NCBI RefSeq assembly: GCF_009729075.1
Contig: NZ_VTGY01000012.1
Location: 248,001 to 312,000, forward strand
DNA from: Mycolicibacterium sp. CBMA 226
Lineage (GTDB): Bacteria > Actinomycetota > Actinomycetes > Mycobacteriales > Mycobacteriaceae
DNA length: 64,000 bases
Direction of reading: 5' to 3'
The notes beneath the pieces are model-generated. The model ran no database searches, was not told the origin of the DNA, and saw nothing but the letters and a program-made list of their open reading frames with translations. A program made the position numbers and the translations under genes. Of this stretch, positions 27,404 through 35,136 are shown piece by piece (the stretch's first letter is position 1; every line of letters begins with the position of its first letter).

Positions 27404-28368
27404 ATACAGAGCACATCGACGTAGACCTGGCCCGGTACTCGGACTGGGCGTTCTTCAGCTCGTGGTCCGTGCTGTGCCTGGCTTTCGTCCTGTTGGCCGT
27501 GGAGCTGGCATCCAGCCGCGGCCGCAAGGTCGAGAGCCGGGAGCTGGTCGGGGCGGGCGTGGGCGCCAACAGCGCCACCCCGGGCGTGGTTGTTGATGCA
27601 CCGGCTCGAACAGTTGATGAGCGGATCGGCCGCGTCGGGCTTTCGCTGGTGTACGTCGGCATCGCGATGCTCTTCGTGTGCATCGTGCTGCGTGGCCTGG
27701 CCACCATGCGCGTGCCGTGGGGCAATATGTACGAGTTCATCAACCTGACCAGCTTCTGCGGCTTGGTCGCGGCCGCCATCGTGCTGCGTAAGCCCCAGTT
27801 CCGGGCGCTGTGGGTGTTCGTGCTGGTGCCCGAGCTGATCCTGCTGGCGGTGTCGGTCAAGTACCTCTACACCAACGCCGCGCCCGTCATGCCTGCGCTG
27901 CAGTCGTATTGGCTGCCCATCCACGTCTCGGTCGTCAGCCTCGGTTCCGGGGTGTTCCTCGTCGCCGGTGTGGCGAGCATCCTGTTCCTACTGAAGATGT
28001 CGCCGTTGGCGCTCCAGGACAACGGGTTCGGCCGGATGATCCAGCGGCTGCCAGATGCGCAGACCCTGGACCGCATCGCCTACCGGACCACCATCTTCGC
28101 GTTCCCGATCTTCGGCTTCGGCGTCATCTTCGGTGCCATCTGGGCCGAGGAGGCGTGGGGCCGCTACTGGGGCTGGGATCCCAAGGAGACGGTGTCGTTC
28201 GTCGCGTGGGTCGTCTACGCCGCCTACCTGCACGCCCGGTCCACTGCCGGCTGGCGCGACAAGAAGGCCGCGTGGATCAACGTCGTCGGCTTCGTCGCGA
28301 TGGTGTTCAACCTGTTCTTCATCAACCTGGTGACCGTCGGCCTGCATTCGTATGCCGGGGTCGGCTGA
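27400..28368 (+). CDS. ccsB: Cytochrome c biogenesis protein CcsB (CcsA-type haem handling)
   Basis: 322 residues with about eight transmembrane helices. The tryptophan-rich haem motif is EEAWGRYWGWDPKETVSF, and flanking histidines (H in WLPIHVSVVS and VGLHSYAG near the C-terminus) are expected axial ligands. It completes the system II lyase with ResB. The ATG overlaps resB by 4 nt. In M. tuberculosis the gene (Rv0529) is annotated ccsA; naming differs between databases. Confidence 0.92.
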   Translation: MNTEHIDVDLARYSDWAFFSSWSVLCLAFVLLAVELASSRGRKVESRELVGAGVGANSATPGVVVDAPARTVDERIGRVGLSLVYVGIAMLFVCIVLRGLATMRVPWGNMYEFINLTSFCGLVAAAIVLRKPQFRALWVFVLVPELILLAVSVKYLYTNAAPVMPALQSYWLPIHVSVVSLGSGVFLVAGVASILFLLKMSPLALQDNGFGRMIQRLPDAQTLDRIAYRTTIFAFPIFGFGVIFGAIWAEEAWGRYWGWDPKETVSFVAWVVYAAYLHARSTAGWRDKKAAWINVVGFVAMVFNLFFINLVTVGLHSYAGVG

Positions 28369-28402
28369 GCCGACAATTGGATACCGTGGCTGAGCCGACA
28401 AT
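28363..28402 (+). repeat. 15-bp direct repeat spanning the ccsB stop
   Basis: GGCTGAGCCGACAAT occurs at 28363-28377, including the ccsB TGA, and again at 28388-28402, 25 bp later. The first copy sits inside a TCGGC-TGA-GCCGA hairpin. The second ends 3 nt before the ATG of the next gene. It looks like a small local duplication. Confidence 0.7.
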
Positions 28403-28405
28403 CAG

Positions 28406-29482
28406 ATGTCGCGGCTGATCGTGTCTTCGTTCCGCGCCCAGGGCCGGTTCACGGACCCGGCTGATCCCGTCGCCCCGGCGACGCCCACCGCGGCGCCGGA
28501 GGCCCGCATCGTCATCGCGCATGCGGTGACGCCCGTCGTGGCGCCGACACCCGTGAAGCCGCGCAGCCTGGACCCCGCGACCGTCGCGCTCCTCAGCCGG
28601 CCGAGCCGTGCGCCGTCGACCGGTTGGCGCAAGGCGCTGTACTACGCCACCGGCACGCTGCTCAATCCCGGGGAGAGCCCCAAGACCCTGCACCGCAACC
28701 GGTTGACCGCACAGATCAACCGCCCGCTGCGGGACTGCTACCGGATCGCGGTGCTGTCCCTCAAGGGCGGCGTCGGGAAGACGACAATCACGGCGACGCT
28801 CGGCGCCACGTTCGCGTCGATCCGCGGCGACCGGATCATCGCGGTGGACGCCAATCCGGACCGGGGCACGCTCAGCCAGAAGGTGCCGCTGGAGACGCCG
28901 GCGACAGTGCGTCACCTCCTGCGTGACGCCGAGGGCATCTCCAGCTACAGCGACGTCCGCAACTACACCTCGCGCGGTGAGAGCCAACTCGAGGTGCTGG
29001 CTTCGGAGAGTGATCCCGCGGTATCGGAGGCGTTCAGCTCCGAGGACTACACCCGCACACTGGCGGTGCTGGAGCCCTACTACCGGCTGGTGATCACGGA
29101 CTGTGGCACCGGCATGCTGCATTCGGCGATGGGTGCGGTGCTCGAGCACGCTGACGTGCTCGTCGTCATCAGTTCGGGCTCGGTCGACGGCTCACGCAGC
29201 GCGGCCGCGACGCTCGACTGGCTCGATGCCCACGGTCATCAGGAATTGGTGCGCAACGCCGTCGCGGTGGTCAACGCGGTACGTCCGCGGTCCGGGAAGG
29301 TCGATCTGCGCAAGGTGGTCGATCATTTCGGCCGCCGGTGCCGTGCGGTGCAGTTGGTGCCGTTCGATCCGCACCTGGAGGAGGGTGCCGAGATCAGTTT
29401 GGACCGGCTCCGGCCGGATACCCGGGATGCGTTGCTGGATTTAGCCGTGGCCGTCGCCGACGGATTTCCGCTGTCGCTGTAG
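28406..29482 (+). CDS. MinD/ParA-family ATPase with disordered N-terminus
   Basis: 358 residues. After about 110 Ala/Pro-rich residues comes the deviant Walker A VLSLKGGVGKTTITATLG (two lysines, ParA/MinD type), then the switch I aspartate in VDANPDRGTL and the switch II region LVITDCGTGMLHSA. Such proteins position complexes; in mycobacteria relatives work with ESX secretion, but no ESX gene is near. The location equals Rv0530 of M. tuberculosis. The 37-bp gap from ccsB carries a duplicated 15-mer. Confidence 0.82.
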   Translation: MSRLIVSSFRAQGRFTDPADPVAPATPTAAPEARIVIAHAVTPVVAPTPVKPRSLDPATVALLSRPSRAPSTGWRKALYYATGTLLNPGESPKTLHRNRLTAQINRPLRDCYRIAVLSLKGGVGKTTITATLGATFASIRGDRIIAVDANPDRGTLSQKVPLETPATVRHLLRDAEGISSYSDVRNYTSRGESQLEVLASESDPAVSEAFSSEDYTRTLAVLEPYYRLVITDCGTGMLHSAMGAVLEHADVLVVISSGSVDGSRSAAATLDWLDAHGHQELVRNAVAVVNAVRPRSGKVDLRKVVDHFGRRCRAVQLVPFDPHLEEGAEISLDRLRPDTRDALLDLAVAVADGFPLSL

Positions 29483-29491
29483 AGGTGTGCG

Positions 29492-29635
29492 CTAGGAACC
29501 GAGCCGGCGCAGGAATTCCGGATCGTCGTCCGGGCCGATGACGCGAGTCGTCGGGCGCGCGGCGGTCGCGCGAGTGGCGCGCCAGCCCACATAGGCCAAC
29601 AGTGCCAGCAGCGTGATAAGGAGCAGGAACTGCAC
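29492..29635 (-). CDS. 47-residue single-pass membrane protein
   Basis: A short gene read from GTG 29635 to TAG (29494-29492). The protein begins MQFLLLITLLALLAYVGWRA (one membrane helix) and ends DDDPEFLRRLGS. AAAGGAGG sits about 6 nt before the GTG, one of the best ribosome binding sites in the window, which strongly supports translation. M. tuberculosis has a similarly small gene, Rv0530A, at this place. Function unknown. It is divergent from the DUF4229 gene, sharing a 49-bp promoter region. Confidence 0.75.
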   Translation of the reverse strand: MQFLLLITLLALLAYVGWRATRATAARPTTRVIGPDDDPEFLRRLGS

Positions 29636-29672
29636 GTAAAACCTCCTTTATTCGAATATACGCGTCCGTCGG

Positions 29673-29678
29673 TAAACT
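29673..29678 (+). promoter_or_regulatory. Candidate -10 box for the leaderless DUF4229 gene
   Basis: TAAACT ends 6 nt before GTG 29685 in the AT-rich divergent region 29636-29684. Confidence 0.5.
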
Positions 29679-29684
29679 CGTGCG

Positions 29685-30002
29685 GTGTCTGATGCGCCGC
29701 CTACCCCGTCCGTGCCACGTCTGCTTCTCGATGTCTTTCTCTACGCATTTGCCCGCCTGCTGCTGGTAGCGGCGATTGCGGGGGCGATCTTCGGCGTCGT
29801 CCAATTGCTGGGGATCCAGGATTTCCCGGTGATGGTGGCGTTGCTGTTCGCACTGGTTCTCGGAATGCCGCTGGGCATCTGGCTATTCGCGCCGCTGCGG
29901 CGCCGCGCCACCGCGGGGATCGCCGCCGTCGACGAGCGGCGTCGTGCCGAGCGCGAGCAGCTGCAGGCCCGGCTGCACGGCGACGATTCCTCCGGCGACT
30001 GA
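29685..30002 (+). CDS. DUF4229-type small membrane protein
   Basis: 105 residues: two hydrophobic helices (about 15-40 and 46-68) and a charged C-terminal tail rich in Arg and Glu (RRRATAGIAAVDERRRAERE). The layout matches the actinobacterial DUF4229 family and Rv0531. GTG 29685 has TAAACT 6 nt upstream. It converges on menA with 12 nt between the stops. Role unknown. Confidence 0.7.
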   Translation: MSDAPPTPSVPRLLLDVFLYAFARLLLVAAIAGAIFGVVQLLGIQDFPVMVALLFALVLGMPLGIWLFAPLRRRATAGIAAVDERRRAEREQLQARLHGDDSSGD

Positions 30003-30014
30003 CGCCGCGCTGTT

Positions 30015-30887
30015 CTAGGGCTTGATCACCAGCACCGCGGCCACGAGGGCGGCCCACACCAGCATGGCGAGCCCGGTGTCCCGCAGCACGGGGATCAGGT
30101 CACGACCACCGAGCCCCGAGCGCACCGGCTTCGCCGCTCGGACCGCCAGCGGAGCCGCCGCGAAGCCGACCAGGCACCACGGCGTGGCGAGCGTGAGGAC
30201 CACGGTCAGCAGGAACGGCAGCGCCACCAGCACCTGGAACAGCTGCCGGGTGCGGGCATCGCCGAGCCGCACCGCGAGCGTGATCTTGCCGGACACCTGA
30301 TCGGTGGGAATGTCGCGCAGGTTGTTGGCCACCAGCACCGCTGACGACAACGAGCCCACCGAGATCGCGAGCACGAGTCCCACCCAGTCGACCCGCAGGG
30401 CCTGCGTGTACTGCGTGCCGAGCACGGCGACCAGACCGAAGAACACGAAGACCGCCACCTCGCCGAGGCCGCGGTAGCCGTAGGGATTGGTGCCACCGGT
30501 GTACAGCCAGGCGCCGGCGATGCACGCCGCGCCGATGGCGATCAGCCACGGCTGACTGACCAGCGCCAGCGCCAGGCCGGCACCGGCGCCGACACACATG
30601 CTGATCACCGCCGCCGCCAGCACCGCCTGCGGTGACGCCAATTTGGCGCCGACCAGCCGAACCGGCCCGGACCGGTCGTCATCGGTGCCGCGGATACCGT
30701 CGGAGTAGTCGTTGGCGTAGTTGACGCCGATGATCAGCGCGATCGAAACCACAAGGGCCAGAGCCGCTTTCCACCACACCTCACCGCCGACCCAGGCGGC
30801 GGCGCCGGTACCTGCCAGCACCGGAGCGACGGCGTTCGGAAGGGTCCGCGGTCGGGCACCCTCGATCCACTGCGAAAGACTGGCCAC
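30015..30887 (-). CDS. menA: 1,4-dihydroxy-2-naphthoate polyprenyltransferase
   Basis: 290 residues with about nine helices. The UbiA-family Asp-rich motif is [17 protein letters not shown], which binds the Mg2+-diphosphate of the polyprenyl donor; a second Asp-containing site lies in [14 protein letters not shown]. It joins dihydroxynaphthoate to the polyprenyl chain, making demethylmenaquinone for MenG (60686). GTG start at 30887, divergent from the gene at 30923. Confidence 0.95.
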   Translation of the reverse strand: MASLSQWIEGARPRTLPNAVAPVLAGTGAAAWVGGEVWWKAALALVVSIALIIGVNYANDYSDGIRGTDDDRSGPVRLVGAKLASPQAVLAAAVISMCVGAGAGLALALVSQPWLIAIGAACIAGAWLYTGGTNPYGYRGLGEVAVFVFFGLVAVLGTQYTQALRVDWVGLVLAISVGSLSSAVLVANNLRDIPTDQVSGKITLAVRLGDARTRQLFQVLVALPFLLTVVLTLATPWCLVGFAAAPLAVRAAKPVRSGLGGRDLIPVLRDTGLAMLVWAALVAAVLVIKP

Positions 30888-30909
30888 GCGCGCAATCGTC
30901 CCACGCCCC

Positions 30910-30915
30910 TACACT
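30910..30915 (+). promoter_or_regulatory. Candidate -10 box for the leaderless gene at 30923
   Basis: TACACT ends 7 nt before the ATG at 30923. Confidence 0.5.
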
Positions 30916-30922
30916 TATCGGC

Positions 30923-31267
30923 ATGAAGGATCGGCTCAGCAAAAACGAGATTCGCAAAGACGTCGTCCAGGAATCCGTCGAAGCGGTCGCCGGGACTGTC
31001 GGCGAGGTCACCAACATCATCATCAACGCGGTCAAGGACGTCGCAAGCTCCATCGGCGCCCTGGCCACCGACGCATTCGAAATCCGCGACGGCGCCCGGC
31101 GTGCCCGCGCGGAGCTCGAACTGGACCAGGACGCGGACGTCGAGGACAGTGGCGAGGTCGTCGAGGACAGTGGCGAGGTCGTAGATGTGCCAGGGCCCGT
31201 GCCCGTCACGGCCGTGACGCCGGACGAAGCGGACACGCCCGAGGCGCCCAAGACCGACGCCGAATAA
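30923..31267 (+). CDS. Acidic small protein with tandem EDSGEVV repeat
   Basis: 114 residues. The first half is helical (KDVVQESVEAVAGTVGEVTN and on), resembling an amphipathic helix; the second half is acidic and Pro-rich, with VEDSGEVVEDSGEVVDV coded by a perfect 21-bp tandem repeat. TACACT is 7 nt upstream of the ATG. It ends 3 nt before mtnP, so they are likely co-transcribed. No family is recognised and no function can be given. Confidence 0.7.
   Translation: MKDRLSKNEIRKDVVQESVEAVAGTVGEVTNIIINAVKDVASSIGALATDAFEIRDGARRARAELELDQDADVEDSGEVVEDSGEVVDVPGPVPVTAVTPDEADTPEAPKTDAE
31141..31182 (+). repeat. Perfect 21-bp tandem duplication in the acidic small protein gene
   Basis: Units 31141-31161 and 31162-31182 are identical and encode EDSGEVV twice. 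The duplication keeps the frame and lies in a low-complexity acidic tail, as in resB. Confidence 0.9.
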
Positions 31268-31270
31268 CGG

Positions 31271-32047
31271 ATGCTCGGAGTCATCGGCGGTAGCGGCTTC
31301 TATACGTTCTTCGGCGACGACGCCCGCACCGTCAGCGTCGACACGCCCTACGGCACGCCGAGCGCGCCCATCACCATCGGCGCCGTCGGTGGCCACGAGG
31401 TGGCGTTCCTGCCGCGGCATGGACTGAAGCACGAGTTCTCGCCGCACACGGTGCCGTACCGGGCCAACATGTGGGCGCTGCGGAAGCTCGGCGTCCGCCG
31501 GATTTTCGCGCCGTGTGCCGTCGGCAGCCTGACCGCCGACCTCGGGCCCGGCGCCGTCGTCGTGCCCGATCAGCTCGTGGACCGCACCCGCAGCCGCGAG
31601 GACACCTACTTCGACGCCGGCGGCATCCACGTCGGCTTCGCCGATCCGTACTGTCCGACGCTGCGTGCCGTCGCGGTCGAGCAGCCGGGCGTCGTCGACG
31701 GCGGCACCATGGTCGTGATCCAGGGGCCGCGATTCTCCACCCGCGCCGAGAGCCAGTGGTTCGCGACCCAGGGTTTCACGCTCGTGAACATGACTGGCTA
31801 TCCCGAGGCGGTGCTGGCTCGCGAACTCGAGATGTGTTATGCGGCAATCGCTTTGGTTACCGATCTCGACGCGGGCATCGAGTCCGGGGCCGGCGTCACC
31901 GCGGTCGACGTCTTCGCCGAGTTCGAGCGGAACACCCCGATGTTCAAAGCCCTGGTGCAGCAGGCCCTCGCCACCGTCCCCGACGAACGGACCTGCACCC
32001 ACTGCCTCGCCCACGCCGGGGTGAAACTGCCGTTTGAGCTGCCCTGA
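31271..32047 (+). CDS. mtnP: S-methyl-5'-thioadenosine phosphorylase
   Basis: 258 residues. It splits methylthioadenosine to adenine and methylthioribose-1-phosphate. Family marks: MLGVIGGSGFYTFFGD at the N-terminus, HEVAFLPRHGLKHEFSPHTVPYRAN (phosphate-site residues), and FVLVNMTGYPEAVLAREL-type segment (here TLVNMTGYPEAVLARELEM) for the nucleoside site. M. tuberculosis Rv0535 is the counterpart. The start is ATG 31271, 3 nt after the acidic small protein. Confidence 0.92.
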   Translation: MLGVIGGSGFYTFFGDDARTVSVDTPYGTPSAPITIGAVGGHEVAFLPRHGLKHEFSPHTVPYRANMWALRKLGVRRIFAPCAVGSLTADLGPGAVVVPDQLVDRTRSREDTYFDAGGIHVGFADPYCPTLRAVAVEQPGVVDGGTMVVIQGPRFSTRAESQWFATQGFTLVNMTGYPEAVLARELEMCYAAIALVTDLDAGIESGAGVTAVDVFAEFERNTPMFKALVQQALATVPDERTCTHCLAHAGVKLPFELP

Positions 32048-32059
32048 CCGGGCCGGCCC

Positions 32060-32073
32060 TTGACACCTGTCAA
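32060..32073. promoter_or_regulatory. Palindrome overlapping the -35 box of the nitronate monooxygenase gene
   Basis: TTGACA-CC-TGTCAA is a perfect 6-bp inverted repeat. The left arm is itself a consensus -35 hexamer; AAAACT at 32085-32090, 19 nt further on, is the probable -10 box, 6 nt before GTG 32097. A repressor bound here would mask the promoter. Confidence 0.55.
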
Positions 32074-32096
32074 TTGTGGGTGGCAAAACTGACGGG

Positions 32097-33212
32097 GTGA
32101 CTTCCCGCATCTGCGAACAGCTCGGTATCGATTTCCCGCTCTTCGCCTTCAGCCATTGCCGCGACGTTGTCGCCGCGGTCACTAATGCCGGCGGTTTCGG
32201 CGTGCTGGGCGCGACGGCGTACACGCCGGAGCAGTTGGACCGGGAACTGGCGTGGATCGACGATCACGTCGGCGGCCGCCCCTACGGTGCGGACATCATC
32301 GTGCCGGCGAAGTTCGAGGGCAAGGGCGAAAACCTGTCAGACGGCCAGCTGGCCGACCGAATCCCTTCGGAATACCGGGAATTCGTCAGCCGACTGCTCG
32401 CCGACCATGGGATCGAACCGGAGGAGCGGGTCCGCACGGGTGGGTCGGTGCTGTCCGGCAACACCGGGCACGAGTTGCTCGACGTGGCGATGAGCCACCC
32501 CATCAAGCTGATCGCCAACGCGCTCGGGGTGCCCCCGGACTACCTGATCGAGGCCGGCCGTGAGCGGGGGATTCCGGTGGCTGCCCTGGTCGGCGCCAAG
32601 GAGCACGCCGTCAAACAGGTGGCCGCCGGCGTCGACATCATCGTCGCGCAGGGCACCGAGGCCGGCGGGCACTGCGGTGAGGTGTCGACGCTCGTCGTGG
32701 TGCCGGAAGTGATTGACGCCATCAATGATTCGGTTCCCGTGCTCGCGGCCGGCGGCATCGTCACCGGGCGGCAGATGGCCGCGGCGGTTGCGTTGGGCGC
32801 CGCCGGGGCGTGGACCGGGTCGGTGTGGCTGACCACCGAGGAGGCCGAGACCGCGCCGGCCACCAAGCAGAAGATGCTTGCCGCCACGTCACGGGACACC
32901 GTGCGGTCGGCAGGCCGCACCGGAAAGCCTGCCCGCCAACTGGTTTCGGACTGGACCGACGCGTGGGCGCCGAAAGACGGTGGCCGCAAGCCGCTTCCGC
33001 TGCCGTTGCAGAATATGCTGAGCGAGCCGGTGATCCGCCGCATCGATCGGCTTGCCGCGCAGGGACATCCCGGGGCGCAGCAGCTGGCGACCTATTTCGT
33101 CGGGCAGGGCGTCGGACTGATGAACAAGGTGAAGCCCGCCCGCGAGGTGGTCCGCGAGTTCATCGAGGACTACCTCACCGCCACCGAACGGCTGAACCGC
33201 TCGCTGCCCTAG
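32097..33212 (+). CDS. Nitronate monooxygenase family flavoprotein
   Basis: 371 residues, TIM-barrel FMN enzyme of the 2-nitropropane dioxygenase family. Motifs: AAVTNAGGFGVLGATAYTPE, VGAKEHAVKQVAAGVDIIVA with QGTEAGGHCGEVST (catalytic His in GGHCG) and PVLAAGGIVTGRQMAAAVAL for FMN phosphate. Such enzymes oxidise toxic alkyl nitronates; some are enoyl reductases. GTG 32097 is 6 nt from a -10-like AAAACT and has a palindrome over its -35 box. M. tuberculosis has a relative elsewhere (Rv1533 type), so this placement is not part of the conserved backbone. Confidence 0.87.
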   Translation: MTSRICEQLGIDFPLFAFSHCRDVVAAVTNAGGFGVLGATAYTPEQLDRELAWIDDHVGGRPYGADIIVPAKFEGKGENLSDGQLADRIPSEYREFVSRLLADHGIEPEERVRTGGSVLSGNTGHELLDVAMSHPIKLIANALGVPPDYLIEAGRERGIPVAALVGAKEHAVKQVAAGVDIIVAQGTEAGGHCGEVSTLVVVPEVIDAINDSVPVLAAGGIVTGRQMAAAVALGAAGAWTGSVWLTTEEAETAPATKQKMLAATSRDTVRSAGRTGKPARQLVSDWTDAWAPKDGGRKPLPLPLQNMLSEPVIRRIDRLAAQGHPGAQQLATYFVGQGVGLMNKVKPAREVVREFIEDYLTATERLNRSLP

Positions 33213-33302
33213 GGGCATGAGCGGCGCGGGAGAGTTGACTCTGAGCGTACGGCGGAAAACGTCGAGTACGGATGTGCGTGGATACAGAATCAACGCACGG
33301 CA

Positions 33303-35039
33303 TCACGGCTCGATGGCGCGGCGGCCCTCCTTGAGCTGACGGCGTTCGTCGGCGGCATCGATGATGGTGGTGTCGGCGCCGCTCAGCGCGGTGTGCTGGT
33401 CGACGCCCCGCAGCGGGGCGGTCGGCGCGAACGTCGCGTTCATCTGCGGCGCGGCCCACTGGGGTTCGGCGCGCGGATGACCGCCCTGACCCTGTCCCAG
33501 CGGCTGGCCCTGGTCCGTGGCGCGCGGGCCCGACGACTGCTCGTGCTCGGTGTCGCTCACGGTCGTCCGGGACGTCCGCCGCAGCGTGAAGGTGATCTCC
33601 TCGAACTCCTCGATGACCTTCTGCGCCGAGCGCAGCTGCTGCACCGACGTATCGATGACGCGGTCGACCACTGGCGCCACCGGCGCCATGAGCGGACGCA
33701 ACAGGCGGGCCGCCACCTTGGTGAGGTCGGGCAGCTGCGGCAGCGCCAGGCCGCCGGCGGGCTGCGAGGTCGCGGGCACCGGCAGGTTCTCGGCGGTCTC
33801 GTCGGCGATCGGGACGAGTGCGGCCGCGGCGGCCGGTTCTGCTGGGGCGCTGTCGGTTTCGGGCTCCGGGACCGGTGCCGCGCCGGCGCTCAGCGAACGG
33901 CGCTGCGGGTCGGGGAAGGCCATGAGTTCGTCCCAGTCCGAATACAAAGGCTGCGGCTGTGAATCGGACGGCCGCAACACTTCGGCGGAGGGCGCCGCGA
34001 GCGCAGGCTGCACGGGTTCGCCGGTACGGACCTCGGCGACGCGTTGGCGGTGGTACTCGCGATTGATCTCGGCGTCGGTTTCCAGCGCCAGCCGCATGGC
34101 GGCCAGCTGGTGCTCGGCCTTCAGAATCTCGGCCTCGGCCCGTACCTCGGCCTGCTTGACGGCGATGGCGGTCTCGGCCCGCAGCTCGGCCCGCAGCCGG
34201 GACTCGTCGTGGCGCTCGCGCAAGGTCCGGTCCTGGCGGGCGTGCAGCAGCATCGGCAGCAGGTACAGCAGCACGCAGACGCCGATGACGGCGATGCGCG
34301 CCACGAGGGCCGCGGGCGTCTCGATGGTGTAGCCGTTCATCGCGACCCACCGCGCGCCGAAGCCGCGGTCCGCGCCGGCACCCGCAGCATGGCGTGCGGC
34401 CGTGAGGGCCTGCTCGGCACCGGCGATCTGCGCGTCGAGCGCAGGGGCCTGCTCATTGCGGGCGGCCAGCGCGGCATCCAGCTCACGCTGGTCGTGCTCG
34501 AGGATGTCCTGGGTGTTCTGGGTGATCTGCCCGTCGCCCGCCACACCGGTGACCGGCTGCTGGGCGCACGACGGCGTCGGATGGTACTCGCAGCGGGCCA
34601 CGACCTGGGCGTCGTCGCGGCGCTGCCGGGCGGAGTCGACGGCCGCGTCGAGCGCACCGCGGCTGGCATGCAGCGCGTTCAACTGCCCCTGGGCGGTGGA
34701 CACGGCCGGTGTCGTCGCGGCACGGGCGGCGGCCTCGTTCTCCATGCGCTGGGAGATGGCGTTGCTGAACAATGTCATCGCGGCCAGCTCGCCGACCAGG
34801 AGGCCGATCGCCACGGCGAGGGCGACCCGACCGGCGGTGCCCCGGGCGCTGGCGACCGTGCTGCGGATGGCCACGACCACCAGCACAGCGAAGATCAGGG
34901 TCACGGGCAGCACGACGGCCAGTGGCAGACCGGTGGACGGGGTCGCGACTGCGGCGGCCACGAGCCAGGCCAGCACACCTCCCGACCAGGTCAGGGCGGT
35001 CACCGCAGGATTGTTGTCAGACTGTCTGTGGGCAGGCAT
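33303..35039 (-). CDS. DUF4407 domain membrane protein with coiled coil
   Basis: 578 residues. Four helices: two near residues 15-60, one about 70-95 and one at about 260-285. Between the third and fourth lies a long extracytoplasmic coiled-coil segment with CEYHPTPSC, two cysteines that may pair. After the last helix comes a charged coiled coil (RERHDESRLRAELRAETAIA) and a disordered Pro/Ala tail of some 200 residues. ATG 35039 has TTGGAG 5-6 nt upstream. DUF4407 is of unknown function. Confidence 0.75.
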   Translation of the reverse strand: MPAHRQSDNNPAVTALTWSGGVLAWLVAAAVATPSTGLPLAVVLPVTLIFAVLVVVAIRSTVASARGTAGRVALAVAIGLLVGELAAMTLFSNAISQRMENEAAARAATTPAVSTAQGQLNALHASRGALDAAVDSARQRRDDAQVVARCEYHPTPSCAQQPVTGVAGDGQITQNTQDILEHDQRELDAALAARNEQAPALDAQIAGAEQALTAARHAAGAGADRGFGARWVAMNGYTIETPAALVARIAVIGVCVLLYLLPMLLHARQDRTLRERHDESRLRAELRAETAIAVKQAEVRAEAEILKAEHQLAAMRLALETDAEINREYHRQRVAEVRTGEPVQPALAAPSAEVLRPSDSQPQPLYSDWDELMAFPDPQRRSLSAGAAPVPEPETDSAPAEPAAAAALVPIADETAENLPVPATSQPAGGLALPQLPDLTKVAARLLRPLMAPVAPVVDRVIDTSVQQLRSAQKVIEEFEEITFTLRRTSRTTVSDTEHEQSSGPRATDQGQPLGQGQGGHPRAEPQWAAPQMNATFAPTAPLRGVDQHTALSGADTTIIDAADERRQLKEGRRAIEP

Positions 35040-35106
35040 GGAAACTCCAACTCTTCCGGTCCACGTAACAGGGTCCCAGAGAGCCCGTCGCGTGGCCGAA
35101 TCAAGC

Positions 35107-35124
35107 GCCGGTCCTGTGACCGGC
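35107..35124. terminator. Hairpin after menE
   Basis: GCCGGTC-CTGT-GACCGGC, a perfect 7-bp stem with a tetraloop, follows the menE stop (35137) on the minus strand and precedes the DUF4407 start. It may end menE transcription; no T-run follows on that strand. Confidence 0.45.
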
Positions 35125-35136
35125 ATCACGCGCCGA

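Noticed and set aside
33175..34350. A 391-codon minus-strand frame inside the DUF4407 gene
   Set aside because: Arg/Pro/Ala-rich out-of-frame shadow of the DUF4407 frame, without a start signal or known domain.
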